Notes under the pieces: generated by a model
Seen by the model: only the letters and a program-made list of their open reading frames with translations
Told to the model about the DNA's origin: nothing
The model's database searches: none
Origin: JANSWP01 sp041941305
GTDB taxonomy: Bacteria; Bacteroidota; Bacteroidia; Chitinophagales; Saprospiraceae
Assembly (NCBI GenBank): GCA_041941305.1
Contig: JBGTQJ010000042.1
Location: 1 to 64,000, forward strand
Direction: 5' to 3'
DNA: 64,000 nt
Program-made: the position numbers and the translations under genes
Shown: piece by piece, positions 54,153 to 62,122 of the stretch
How the letters are laid out: each line of letters begins with the position of its first letter
Position numbering within the stretch: the first letter of the stretch is position 1

Positions 54153-54162
54153 TTGCCCTTTA
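54132..54162 (+). terminator. Terminator overlapping the integrase stub stop
   Basis: AGGGCAACCAAA pairs with TTTGATTGCCCT (one mismatch) around a 4-base loop, followed by TTTAATC. The CDS stop codon lies within the right arm. Confidence 0.65.
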
Positions 54163-54414
54163 ATCAGAAATACGGAAATAATTACAAATAGAGAATTTAA
54201 TGGTCTTTTGGTGTTAAGCTTACTCTGATTATGAGGTTTTTCAGCATTCACCTATAAGGAAGTTATTCTTAAATCGAATTTTCTATTCAAATCTATACTG
54301 TATTGCCAAAAAAATGAAGAATGAAATGAAGGATGGTTGAAAGGAAGTGATAGATGGTATATTTGAAAAAAAGATGAATTAAAATTATTCATGGTAGGGC
54401 TTTATTCATCTATT

Positions 54415-57400
54415 TTATTCTGGAATAAATAACTTAAGAATCACTCTTGTTCCAATTGCTTTTTGGTTTTCGTTCTTCAAATCGATAATTTTTAGTTCAG
54501 AAGAGATACTATATAGTTTTTCCAAAATTGCAATTCGATCTTTGGTAATGTTTAGTCCTAGTGATTTGTGTTTTGGAACAAAGCGACTTTTAAGTTTTTG
54601 GGATTCTTCTCTACCAACTCCATTGTCTTCAATTGTAAACTGCAGGAATTGAGGGAATTGTTCGACTTTAACAATTAATAACCCTTCTCTCCCAGTTTTA
54701 TGCCTTAATCCATGCCAAATGCTATTTTCAATAAATGGTTGTAGAAGCATAGGAGGTACTTCAACAAAGTCAATTTTTAAATTTTTCGATAATATTATTT
54801 CATAATCAAATTTATTTTTGAATCGTAATTTTTCAATTTCTATGAACAGCCTATTTGCTTCAATTTCTTTGGAGAGTTTTACTTTTTTTGATCTGGAATT
54901 ATTCAAAATCACTCTAATTAACGAAGCAAACTTGGTTAAGTAGTCTGTGGCAGTTTTTGCATCATTTTCTAACATATACCCTTTTATGGAATTGAGACAA
55001 TTAAATAGAAAATGAGGATTCATTTGAGACCTTAATGCAGTTAATTCTAATTCTGCAATTTTTTTATTGAATTCAGTTTTTAACGATTCGGCTTTTCTAA
55101 TTTGTTTAATTCGGTACCGGTAAATTCTCCAGCTACTGCTGAGGAGTATTAAAATAACTATAGTAATGAACCATCCAGTCTTCCAAAACGGAGAGGTTAT
55201 TACAACATCCAGCTTGATAGATATATCATTAGAACTTTCAATTTGAGTTCCAGTTTTTACTACAAAACTGTACTTTCCAGGAGGCAATTTTGAATATGTA
55301 GCTTGATGAATTCCCTTCGTTTCAATCCAATTCGGATCATGTCCTTCCAATGAATAATAAGATTTGTTTTCAGAAGGATTGATGAAATTTAGAATTGCCC
55401 ATTCAATTGTGAAGGAATTTTGGTCATGTTTTAATTTAATAGCTTTGGTATGATTAATAGTGTTTTTTAAAATGCCTCCACCCACCTTTAAAGGCTTTTC
55501 AAACAGTTTAAAATCAGTAAAACAAAGGTTAGAGAGGGTCTTCTTTCTGATAATTTTCTCAGGATTAAATTTGAATATATTCTCTTTTGTGGCAAACAAA
55601 AATTCTCCACTTAAATTTTTTACCATTTTAGTATTAGGAGTTAGTCCTGATAATTCTGGCACGTTTAAAAAACGCTTGCTCTTTATATCAAAAATAGTGA
55701 ACCCTTTTTCAGTAAGTAGCCAGAGGTTTCCTATGCCATCTTCTAAAATTTGCTTTATAGAATTATGGGGTAAGCCATTTTTATCTGTGTAAGAAGCTTT
55801 TATTTTTGGGACTCTCTTACCAGCTTGCCTTTCGGTAATTTTAGTTGAGCCATCACTATTGGTTTTTGTGGTTGTTATTTGAACATTCTCACTCAGAACA
55901 TCTATTAATAACAATCCATTTTTCCTTGTTCCTGCCCAAATTCTTTTTTCAGAGTCTCTATATAAGTCTAGTATTGAATAGCCAAAAAGGTAATTCTCTA
56001 AACCTAGATTATTTTTTTCGTCTAATACATTAATTCCATTTAGATTATGTCCGGAAAAAATAATGTTTTGTTGTTCAATTAAAATATCATTTGGATGTGA
56101 AAAATATAGTCTTGGAAAGCTTGATGCTCGAGTACCTTTGCCCTCTTGAGTGTTTGGATTATATCTATAAATTGCTTTACCATCTAAAAACCAAATAATC
56201 CCACTCGAATCAATATCAAAAATATCACCTCGGAGAAAAGGATAATACTCAATAAATCTGTCATTATTTTCTTCAAAGGCGAATAATCCTTTATTAGAAA
56301 GAACCCATAGATTACCACTATTATCTATAGACAATTTTTTAAAACTTATAGTTGATTGTGTACTATATTTGGAAATCAAACTTGGGTGATTAGTATAATC
56401 TTTAAGCTTGCCCTCTTCCTGATCCATCCTATACAAGTTTCCAAATTTGTTAAAAAACCAAATGAAATTATACTTATCTACCCCAATATCAACAATCTCA
56501 TTTGAGGTCATTTGATCGGAATACGGAGATAAATTCCTCACATTTTTATTATTTAAATTTATCTTTATAACACCTTGGTTATTAGTGCCTAGCCATATAG
56601 ATCCATTACTGTCCTTTATTATATCAAAAACGCCAAATTCGGCTGTTTCTTCTGAAATATCGAAATTTGGAATTAATTCAGATAAAGTGAATTTTTCACT
56701 ATAACTTAAATTGTGAGGAGGAATTGAAAGGTGATAAATCTCTCCTTTTGGGGAACTGATCCAAACTGATTTTAAATCAACTTGAAAAATTCTACTTTCA
56801 TTTAAAGATATTTCTAGTTCCTCTGAGATTCTTACTGAAACTTGTGTATTTGAGTTAAAACTTTCAAGATAAACCTTATAATTATCACTTTTACAAATTA
56901 AAAAATTACCTGGATGATATTCAAAAATGGAGGATATCCCATTTCCAAAGCTTTCAGGAAATGCAAAAGAAACATTCATATTCTCAAAACTTACTAGGTT
57001 ACCTTCTTTATCATTACTGGCTATAAGTTTTTCTAAACCTAAATAAGATGTAACCCATAATTCGTTTTTGTTATCCGTATAAATTTCTGTTATTGAATTA
57101 TCTACATTCCCTGGATCCAATCTATCAAATTCTTTTAAACTATATCTATCATATCGTTTAATTGATACTTCATCATCACCATAAAAAAATAACCTAAATA
57201 AACCATTGTTAGTACCGCACCAAATATTATCGAATTTGTCCTCATTTATTGAGGTAATCCTATCAAATGCTTCTTTATTATCACGTTGGAAAGTAAAATC
57301 AATAAGGTAAACAGAAAATTTTTCAGTTTTAGGATTAAATTTTATTAAACCATGCAAAAAAGTTCCAATCCATATGTTCCCTTTTCTATCAATAAATAAT

Positions 57401-57666
57401 GATTTGATTTCTAAATTCTTTGAAAATACCTGATTATCTACAGGAAGGGGATAGTCTTTAAATTTAATTCCATCATATCTAGCCAAACCATTCTTGGTAC
57501 CAAACCACAAGAAACCGTGATTATCCTGAACTATCACTTGAACATTATTACTTGGAATTCCATCATGAACTGTGATATTTTCAGAGTAGTAATAGTAATG
57601 TTGTCCAATAGCAAAAGGACTATTAAAAATTAATAATAACCAGAATATCCATTGATTAATTTTCAT
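54415..57666 (-). CDS. Propeller-type sensor histidine kinase (LytS-like)
   Basis: A 1083-residue protein from the ATG at 57666, with a signal or anchor segment (KINQWIFWLLLIFNSPFAIGQ). Residues about 20-750 hold the two-component regulator propeller repeats (for example DNHGFLWFGTKNGLARYDG, DRKGNIWIGTFLHGL, DSNGSIWLGTNNQG), then a Y_Y_Y domain (about 760-830; SYYSLEGHDPNWIE, YSFVVKTG), a transmembrane helix (GWFITIVILILLSSSW) and a His-kinase domain of the LytS type with phospho-His in RSQMNPHFLFN (about 882). It would sense an extracellular ligand in the propeller. The regulator gene is 50 bp upstream in the same operon. Confidence 0.9.
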   Translation of the reverse strand: MKINQWIFWLLLIFNSPFAIGQHYYYYSENITVHDGIPSNNVQVIVQDNHGFLWFGTKNGLARYDGIKFKDYPLPVDNQVFSKNLEIKSLFIDRKGNIWIGTFLHGLIKFNPKTEKFSVYLIDFTFQRDNKEAFDRITSINEDKFDNIWCGTNNGLFRLFFYGDDEVSIKRYDRYSLKEFDRLDPGNVDNSITEIYTDNKNELWVTSYLGLEKLIASNDKEGNLVSFENMNVSFAFPESFGNGISSIFEYHPGNFLICKSDNYKVYLESFNSNTQVSVRISEELEISLNESRIFQVDLKSVWISSPKGEIYHLSIPPHNLSYSEKFTLSELIPNFDISEETAEFGVFDIIKDSNGSIWLGTNNQGVIKINLNNKNVRNLSPYSDQMTSNEIVDIGVDKYNFIWFFNKFGNLYRMDQEEGKLKDYTNHPSLISKYSTQSTISFKKLSIDNSGNLWVLSNKGLFAFEENNDRFIEYYPFLRGDIFDIDSSGIIWFLDGKAIYRYNPNTQEGKGTRASSFPRLYFSHPNDILIEQQNIIFSGHNLNGINVLDEKNNLGLENYLFGYSILDLYRDSEKRIWAGTRKNGLLLIDVLSENVQITTTKTNSDGSTKITERQAGKRVPKIKASYTDKNGLPHNSIKQILEDGIGNLWLLTEKGFTIFDIKSKRFLNVPELSGLTPNTKMVKNLSGEFLFATKENIFKFNPEKIIRKKTLSNLCFTDFKLFEKPLKVGGGILKNTINHTKAIKLKHDQNSFTIEWAILNFINPSENKSYYSLEGHDPNWIETKGIHQATYSKLPPGKYSFVVKTGTQIESSNDISIKLDVVITSPFWKTGWFITIVILILLSSSWRIYRYRIKQIRKAESLKTEFNKKIAELELTALRSQMNPHFLFNCLNSIKGYMLENDAKTATDYLTKFASLIRVILNNSRSKKVKLSKEIEANRLFIEIEKLRFKNKFDYEIILSKNLKIDFVEVPPMLLQPFIENSIWHGLRHKTGREGLLIVKVEQFPQFLQFTIEDNGVGREESQKLKSRFVPKHKSLGLNITKDRIAILEKLYSISSELKIIDLKNENQKAIGTRVILKLFIPE

Positions 57667-57716
57667 ATTTAAATCCTCCAAAAAAGATTGGAATTGGATG
57701 GTCAATAGAATTTTTA

Positions 57717-58463
57717 TTATTTAATAAGGCTTAAGATTTCCTCCTTTTTACTGCGTGAAACATTAACCTTATCGCCATTACTCATCACCAAATATCCCCC
57801 ATCTGATTTTACATACTCGCTTACTTCATTCAGGTTGATTATGTATTGATTATGGACTCGATTGAAATGGTAATTACAAAGTGACTCTTCCAGCTCAATA
57901 AGTGGAATAGAGGTATAAATCCGTTTATTATTCTTTAAAAAAACCCTTGAATAATTTCCGTCAGATTGGCAGTAAATAATATTTGAAAACTCAGCAAGGA
58001 TTAATCTGTCAGATGAGGGCAAAGCGATCCTTTTAACATTATTCGTTTCAACATCTTTCAATTGACCTAAAATGAATTCTATATGTTTTGGAGCTATTCT
58101 TTTCCTGCCTTCAAAGTAAACTTTGCTCACTGCTTCTTTAAGCTGTTTTTCATCAATAGGTTTCAACAAATAATCCACAGCACTAATCCTAAAAGCCTCA
58201 ACTGCATATTTATCATAAGCCGTAGTAAATATGACATCAAAATTAACTGGTTGGGCTAATTCAAGCATTTCAAATCCATTCATATATGGCATGTCAATAT
58301 CCAGGAATACTACATCTGGTTTAAATTGCTTAATTGCTTTCAATCCGCTTTTACCTGAGTCGCATTGACAGATAATCTCAATTTCAGGGCATTGTTTCTG
58401 GATAAGTAAAGCAAGTGTTTTTATGCAATCTACTTCATCATCTATGATTATGGCTTTTAGCAT
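57717..58463 (-). CDS. LytTR-family response regulator
   Basis: A 248-residue regulator from the ATG at 58463 (MLKAIIIDDEVDC). Receiver with acidic D8/D9 and phospho-Asp D55 in VVFLDIDMP; the conserved Lys is in DYLLKPID. The C-terminal LytTR DNA-binding domain is typical: DRLILAEFSNIIYCQSDGNYS, then F-x-R-V-H-x-Q-Y-I-I-N-L near residue 210. First gene of the two-gene operon with the propeller kinase. Confidence 0.92.
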   Translation of the reverse strand: MLKAIIIDDEVDCIKTLALLIQKQCPEIEIICQCDSGKSGLKAIKQFKPDVVFLDIDMPYMNGFEMLELAQPVNFDVIFTTAYDKYAVEAFRISAVDYLLKPIDEKQLKEAVSKVYFEGRKRIAPKHIEFILGQLKDVETNNVKRIALPSSDRLILAEFSNIIYCQSDGNYSRVFLKNNKRIYTSIPLIELEESLCNYHFNRVHNQYIINLNEVSEYVKSDGGYLVMSNGDKVNVSRSKKEEILSLIK

Positions 58464-58528
58464 TTTGAAATATTTAAATCGATTCATTCAAATTGAAGAA
58501 TTAATTTATTACCAAAATATGGGTCAAA

Positions 58529-58536
58529 CAAATATA
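58529..58536 (-). promoter_or_regulatory. -7 box of the LytTR operon
   Basis: The minus strand reads TATATTTG (TAnnTTTG), 65 bases before the ATG at 58463. No good -33 box is seen. Confidence 0.45.
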
Positions 58537-58697
58537 GTTTGAAGAATGGAGGGTATAAAATGATAATTAGGTAGTTGTGAAGTTTAATTTGAAAGAATTG
58601 AATGTGGTAAACGGAAAATCATATTCCTTGAAAACGGATATTTCTAATCACTTTTTATACTATTCTATTTTATGGCGGTTTTGATAATTCCTATTTT

Positions 58698-58952
58698 TCA
58701 ATCCACCATCAAAGGCGGCGGCAACGCCATCCAAAAAGTAGCTCCAGGATCCTCAAACTTCATCTCAAAAAGAGCAAAGAGCTTTTTCGTGCTATTTAAC
58801 ACGCCAAACTTCGGTCGAAAATTCGGATCGGCACCTTTATGAAGCAAGTTGTTTATTTCTCCAATGGCTTTCAAGCCTTCTTTTTCAACAAGCAGTCGCA
58901 GTTTTTCATTGAGCTGGGTTTGAATCTGGTGTTTTTTTAGTGTGTTTTCCAT
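58698..58952 (-). CDS. Short ankyrin-like reading frame (fragment)
   Basis: An 84-residue frame. The segment AIGEINNLLHKGADPNFRPKFG resembles one ankyrin unit (L-L-x-x-G-A-D-P-N), but there is no second unit, so it may be a fragment of a larger ankyrin gene or a short cassette gene. Its start codon lies 33 bp from a short AACG-containing palindrome at 58985, as seen for the other genes of this region. Confidence 0.5.
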   Translation of the reverse strand: MENTLKKHQIQTQLNEKLRLLVEKEGLKAIGEINNLLHKGADPNFRPKFGVLNSTKKLFALFEMKFEDPGATFWMALPPPLMVD

Positions 58953-58984
58953 GAATCTTAGTTACGTTTTCATCAATGGAGCAT

Positions 58985-59008
58985 AACGGGCACGGCTCGG
59001 CGGCGTGC
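58985..59008. repeat. Possible third copy of the 5'-type palindrome
   Basis: AACGGGCACGGCTCGGCGGC starts like the sites at 60425 and 62022 (AACG) and includes a GCAC/GTGC pair. It lies 33 bp upstream of the start of a minus-strand gene and directly before a group II intron domain V-like sequence. Poorly conserved, so uncertain. Confidence 0.3.
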
Positions 59009-59013
59009 GAGGC

Positions 59014-59067
59014 GAACCGCCGTATTCGCGAACCAGCCTGCCCCCTTTGGGGAACGTACGGTGGTGT
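59014..59067 (+). other. Group II intron domain V-like remnant
   Basis: GAACCGCCGTATTCGCGAAC and GAACGTACGGTGGTGT can pair as the two halves of a domain V hairpin, like the intact copy at 63354-63390. About 18 extra bases (containing GCCCCCTTTGGGG) are found in the loop. Only 5'-like GTGCG (59005-59009) and this piece of an intron remain. Confidence 0.5.
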
Positions 59068-59071
59068 AGCT

Positions 59072-59086
59072 TGCCCCTTTGGGGCA
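59072..59086. repeat. Short repeated hairpin (TGCCCCTTTGGGGCA)
   Basis: A 6-bp stem with a TTT loop. An identical copy is at 61196-61210 and a variant at 59039-59052. Each lies between an intron-derived piece and the 3'-type palindrome. Confidence 0.6.
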
Positions 59087-59130
59087 GGGGTGATTGGTTC
59101 TAAAAATATGCTCTGTGATTTTTTTCAAAT

Positions 59131-59189
59131 TCAAGTTCAAGACCAAGTTCAAGCCCAAGAATTGAAATTGAACTTGGTCTTGAACTTGA
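59131..59189. repeat. 22-bp perfect inverted repeat
   Basis: 59131-59152 is the exact reverse complement of 59168-59189, with a 15-base loop. Both arms also contain short direct repeats of CAAGTTCAA. It lies in the spacer between the ankyrin-like fragment and the AlkD-like gene, where no gene is seen. Confidence 0.7.
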
Positions 59190-59279
59190 ACTTTCAGGAA
59201 TTTAGAAGAAAAAAACCTGCATAATCCTTTAGCACATCATGAAAATAATAGAACCAATCAACCCTGCCTTTGGGGAGAG

Positions 59280-59353
59280 CTCTGCTATAGTGAACGACAC
59301 CTTTGCCCGTTGGGTAGGTTTAAATGTCAATCGCTATTCCTTGCCACTCGATT
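59280..59353. repeat. 3'-type palindrome of the array, copy 1 (diverged stem)
   Basis: It shares CTCTG, CCTTTGCC, GTAGGTxTAAA and CTTGCCACTCGATT with the copies at 61213 and 63410, but its stem bases differ on both sides and still pair (ATAGTGAACGACA with TGTCAATCGCTAT, 10 of 13). It ends at the stop codon of the AlkD-like gene. Confidence 0.65.
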
Positions 59354-60065
59354 ATGGGCTGGTTTTTTTCTTTTTCAAATTCATATAATATTTCTTCGTC
59401 TCTTTATCAAATTTCTCAACAGCATATCTCAATGTCACTCTTGGCATTGTTGAAGCATATTTATCAAGGAATGTTCTTAGCCTATTTTCATCTCTTTTCC
59501 CTGCTTCTCTAATCCAACTTCCAACGGCTTTGTTTATTAGTTCATGTTCATCATTTATCAATATTTCGGCAATTTTGAAAGTATCATCTAATTCATCAGA
59601 TTTAATAAAATGATAGGTGCTGACTATTGCAGTTCTTCTTTCCCAAACATTATCCGATTTGGCTAATTTGTATAAAATTTCTCTCGGTTTATTTTCTAAA
59701 TATCGACCGATTACATTGTATGCAGCTCTGTCAACAAAATCCCAATTATTTAATCTATCGTGCCGATTTAGATACAATTCGTAAAGTTCTTCTTTTCTCT
59801 TTTCTGGAATTTTACTTTCTCTTGCTTGAAAATCCATAATACTTACTGCACCCATTCTTATTTCGTAAAAATTGCTATCAAGTAATTTGTCTATTTCATC
59901 AAGTGGCATATTCTTAAATTGTTTTGCCGTCCTGAATACGTCTCCGAATTTGACCCCAAACCCTTTTGTTTTCTTATCGTTTCCCTTGAAAAAATTTTCG
60001 ACTTTATCCGACCGTTCTTCAGATTTGAATTCTGTCAATTTTTCTATGAATTGATTTGCTGTCAT
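59352..60065 (-). CDS. AlkD-like DNA alkylation repair protein
   Basis: A 237-residue all-helical HEAT-like repeat protein resembling the DNA alkylation repair (AlkD) family. FFKGNDKKTKGFGVKFGDVF near the N-terminus, YEIRMGAVSIMDFQAR (about residue 70), NNWDFVDRAAYNVIGRYL (about 110; the W-D pair is typical of the active groove), VWERRTAIVST and VGSWIREAGKRDE are in the expected order. AlkD removes alkylated bases without flipping them out. It is followed (7 bp, same strand) by nothing of its own family but preceded by the YCII gene, its likely operon partner. Confidence 0.85.
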   Translation of the reverse strand: MTANQFIEKLTEFKSEERSDKVENFFKGNDKKTKGFGVKFGDVFRTAKQFKNMPLDEIDKLLDSNFYEIRMGAVSIMDFQARESKIPEKRKEELYELYLNRHDRLNNWDFVDRAAYNVIGRYLENKPREILYKLAKSDNVWERRTAIVSTYHFIKSDELDDTFKIAEILINDEHELINKAVGSWIREAGKRDENRLRTFLDKYASTMPRVTLRYAVEKFDKETKKYYMNLKKKKTSP

Positions 60066-60072
60066 GATTTAT

Positions 60073-60402
60073 TTATTTATTTATCAATCCATGCATATCC
60101 AAAAATTCTGAGTCTGAATCCTTGAATACTAAATATAGAGGTTGAATCTCTACATTCATTATTTTTTCTTTAACTGCGGGGTCATTAACTGCTACTTCCT
60201 TTGCTTCTTCAAAACTGTCGACCTTTAATATATTTAATCCTTCATCGGTTCTAATAAAAGCCCCTCCAAGTAATATCTTACCTTTTTCAAGTAAGTTTTG
60301 GTGGTATTTTCTGTGAGCAAGTAAATTCTGTTCACCAATTGGTTTACCTTTTTGCCAGTTATTCCCTGGGGTGAATTTTAAAGTATAGAATACTCTCTTC
60401 AT
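60073..60402 (-). CDS. YCII-related protein
   Basis: A 109-residue protein of the YCII/DGPF family: RVFYTLKFTPGNNW at the start, AHRKYHQNLLEKGKILLGGAFIRTDEG in the middle with the conserved His and Gly-Gly, then the AKEVAVNDPAVKEKI helix. The function of such proteins is usually unclear (a ferredoxin-like dimer fold; some are lactone- or peroxide-related). Its stop is 7 bp from the AlkD-like start, so both are probably one cassette or operon. Confidence 0.85.
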   Translation of the reverse strand: MKRVFYTLKFTPGNNWQKGKPIGEQNLLAHRKYHQNLLEKGKILLGGAFIRTDEGLNILKVDSFEEAKEVAVNDPAVKEKIMNVEIQPLYLVFKDSDSEFLDMHGLINK

Positions 60403-60424
60403 TTTTATTTTTTTACTTGCCCAT

Positions 60425-60491
60425 AACGTCCCCCATAAATGGCGGGCACCCGCTTAGGGCGGCTGAGCATTTTATGCATTGTGTGTGCCTC
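60425..60491. repeat. 5'-type palindrome of the array, copy C
   Basis: AACGTCC and ATGGCG on the left, GAGCAT and GTGTGTGCCTC on the right. The stem bases CATAAA/TTTATG differ from those of copy D, but the conserved words keep the same order. It starts 22 bp upstream of the YCII start codon. Confidence 0.6.
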
Positions 60492-60663
60492 GAATGGGCA
60501 TCATCTCTGGCGAAGATAACACTTCCCAGTCAGAAGAATTCTCTAGGGAGATGAAAGTTCTCCTCACGCTGAGTAAGCAAGGCGTGTAGCAAGCCGCAAG
60601 GGCGTTTGGGGTGACCCAAAGTCTGAAGTCCCAAAGGGATAAATAAGCAGGACTGCAAAAGTT
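60481..60663 (+). other. Possible group II intron 5' fragment
   Basis: Starts GTGTGTGCCTCGAATGGGC, which has the GTGYG start and a GCC/GGGC pairing as seen at 5' ends of bacterial group II introns, and contains several further small hairpins (CTAGGGAGATGAAAGTTCTCC; GGGGTGACCC). It stops where the IS91-like fragment begins. Support is modest because no downstream domain is adjacent. Confidence 0.35.
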
Positions 60664-60666
60664 GGA

Positions 60667-60975
60667 ATGCACCCCCACATCCTGCCCAAAGGCTTCAGAA
60701 AAGTCCGAACCTTCGGTTTTTTATCCAATGCCTCCAAAGCCAAATCTTTGAATATTGCTCGAAATGCCTTGCAGGGGAAAATCAAAACCCTCCTCACTCG
60801 AAAGGAGCGAAAACAACTTGCAATGACTCGACTTTTTGGTCAAAAAACCAATCTGTGCCAATGCTGTAAAATAGGAAAAATGGTTCTGATTCGAAGTTGG
60901 GAAAGGAACAAGTCACCGCCCAGTTTTTTAGGCATTCTTGTAAAACAAAATGATCTTAAAAAACGCAGACTTTAA
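60667..60975 (+). pseudogene. C-terminal fragment of an IS91-family transposase
   Basis: A 103-codon frame. HILPKGFRKVRTFGFLSNASKAKSL and, further on, LCQCCKIGKMVLIRSW match the end of IS91/IS801-type rolling-circle (Y2) transposases, where the H-V-L-P-K-G-F-x-R-I-R-x-x-G-F-L segment and a zinc-binding CxCC-type pair are typical. The catalytic Tyr motif and the whole N-terminal two thirds are missing. A remnant that reports past rolling-circle transposition here. Confidence 0.65.
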
Positions 60976-61195
60976 ACACCTTTTCCGTTTAATGTCCTGA
61001 TACAGATTTGTAACAACTTGAATAATTAACTGAAAACCAATTGTTTATTGATGAATATCTCGAAAAAAAACTCGAAACTGACCGTTAATTGAAAGATTAT
61101 TTGCTCCGTTCTCTTTTACCCCGCTTCGGGTAACCTTCTCTCTTCTAAGGCTTTAAAATCCAAAGTCCATAGCTCTTATTCCAACACGCTTCACT
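60976..61195. other. Unassigned spacer
   Basis: AT-rich DNA without a gene. The hairpin TTACCC...GGGTAA at about 61119-61135 is the only notable structure; it might be the end of the IS91-like element. Confidence 0.4.
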
Positions 61196-61210
61196 TGCCC
61201 CTTTGGGGCA
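61196..61210. repeat. Short repeated hairpin, second copy
   Basis: TGCCCCTTTGGGGCA, identical to 59072-59086, just before the 3'-type palindrome copy 2. Confidence 0.6.
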
Positions 61211-61212
61211 GG

Positions 61213-61285
61213 CTCTGAAGTAAAGACCAACTCCTTTGCCAAACGGTAGGTCTAAAAGTTAGTCTTTACTTCTTGCCACTCGATT
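61213..61285. repeat. 3'-type palindrome of the array, copy 2
   Basis: GTAAAGACCAACT pairs with AGTTAGTCTTTAC (12 of 13), with CCTTTGCC and GTAGGTCTAAA in the loop and CTTGCCACTCGATT behind. It differs from copy 3 (63410-63480) at one base. It ends 17 bp from the PIN gene stop. Confidence 0.75.
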
Positions 61286-61301
61286 CGAGGCATTGTTTCT
61301 T

Positions 61302-61712
61302 CTATCTATTTTTCAGTAGCTCCACAAATTCTGCCGTTCGTATGATTTTTACACTTGGAAAGTCAATTTTATTTAGTACCCTGAAGTGTTTGTCATCCGT
61401 AACTATAAAATCTGCTGAACCATTTAAAGCGCAATCCACAAATTTGTTATCATCGACATCTTGTTCAATTAAATGCCAACGGAAATAAATTTCAACTTTT
61501 TCTACATTTATAGACTGGATTAAAAACTCACTAATATTTACTGCAACCTCATGATTTGTTTTTCTTTCAAGGATTTCTACATATTCATTTAATATCTCAT
61601 TGCTTATCAATACCCTCACTTCACCATTTATTAATGCGTCAAAAATTGGACGATAGGGTGATTTCCTTGGAATGCTCACCAGTAATGAATTTGTATCAAT
61701 TACTATCCTCAT
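61302..61712 (-). CDS. PIN-domain toxin (VapC-like)
   Basis: A 136-residue PIN nuclease: the first acidic residue in MRIVIDTNSLLVS (D6), then E in ISNEILNEYVE (about 45), D in DNKFVDCALNG (about 95) and D in ADFIVTDDKHF (about 105-107), the set expected for the metal-dependent RNase core. It resembles the COG1569-type putative toxin family. It overlaps nothing; its partner gene starts 3 bp upstream, so a toxin-antitoxin pair is likely. Confidence 0.85.
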   Translation of the reverse strand: MRIVIDTNSLLVSIPRKSPYRPIFDALINGEVRVLISNEILNEYVEILERKTNHEVAVNISEFLIQSINVEKVEIYFRWHLIEQDVDDNKFVDCALNGSADFIVTDDKHFRVLNKIDFPSVKIIRTAEFVELLKNR

Positions 61713-61715
61713 CTC

Positions 61716-61928
61716 TTAACTTCCCTTTCCACTTAACCAATCTTTCATGGTTTGCTCGGACCAATTATTTTTTTCCCATAATTCATCCATGGAGTCTGAA
61801 GCTTTGTCAGCAAAATATTTTGCTAGTAAGTCTTTGATTTCTAATAATTGTTCCTCCTTTAAATCAAAGCTGTAGATTTTTAAAATCTCTAATTGGAGAT
61901 TGGATAATGGTTTATCTAATACTTTCAT
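61716..61928 (-). CDS. Antitoxin partner of the PIN toxin
   Basis: A 70-residue protein lying 3 bp before the PIN gene. Helical, with SNLQLEILKIYSFDLKEEQLLEIKDLLAKYFADKA, then a W-containing end (DELWEKNNWSEQTMKDWLSG). This composition is typical of Bacteroidota antitoxins that pair with PIN toxins. No DNA-binding motif can be named from sequence alone. Confidence 0.75.
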   Translation of the reverse strand: MKVLDKPLSNLQLEILKIYSFDLKEEQLLEIKDLLAKYFADKASDSMDELWEKNNWSEQTMKDWLSGKGS

Positions 61929-62021
61929 TTCTGTTATTTTTCTTTACTCGCAACTTACACTTTAATCGGTAAATTTGCAAATCGCACTACTTACAAGGTT
62001 TTAGATTCTTTCATTGCCTCG

Positions 62022-62114
62022 AACGTCCGGTATATATGGCGTAGCTGGCGGCGCGTCAGAGTTGAGCCTTGATTTCACTGCCAGCTATGAGCATATATAC
62101 TTTGTGTGTGCCTC
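62022..62114. repeat. 5'-type palindrome of the array, copy D
   Basis: AACGTCC, then ATGGCG; GAGCAT and GTGTGTGCCTC at the right, as in copy C. Outer stem GTATATAT / ATATATAC, inner stem TAGCTGGC / GCCAGCTA, variable loop. It ends exactly where the truncated intron begins and lies 94 bp upstream of the antitoxin start. Confidence 0.65.
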
Positions 62115-62122
62115 CCTTTTTC

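Noticed and set aside
60472..60797. Open frames on the minus strand across the intron-like and IS91-like pieces
   Set aside because: They overlap the better-supported IS91 tail in antisense and show no family likeness.
61213..61285. Assigning the 3'-type palindrome as a canonical attC site
   Set aside because: The core words read GACTAAC/GTTGGTC rather than RYYYAAC/GTTRRRY, and no integrase is in view; kept only as an attC-like hypothesis.
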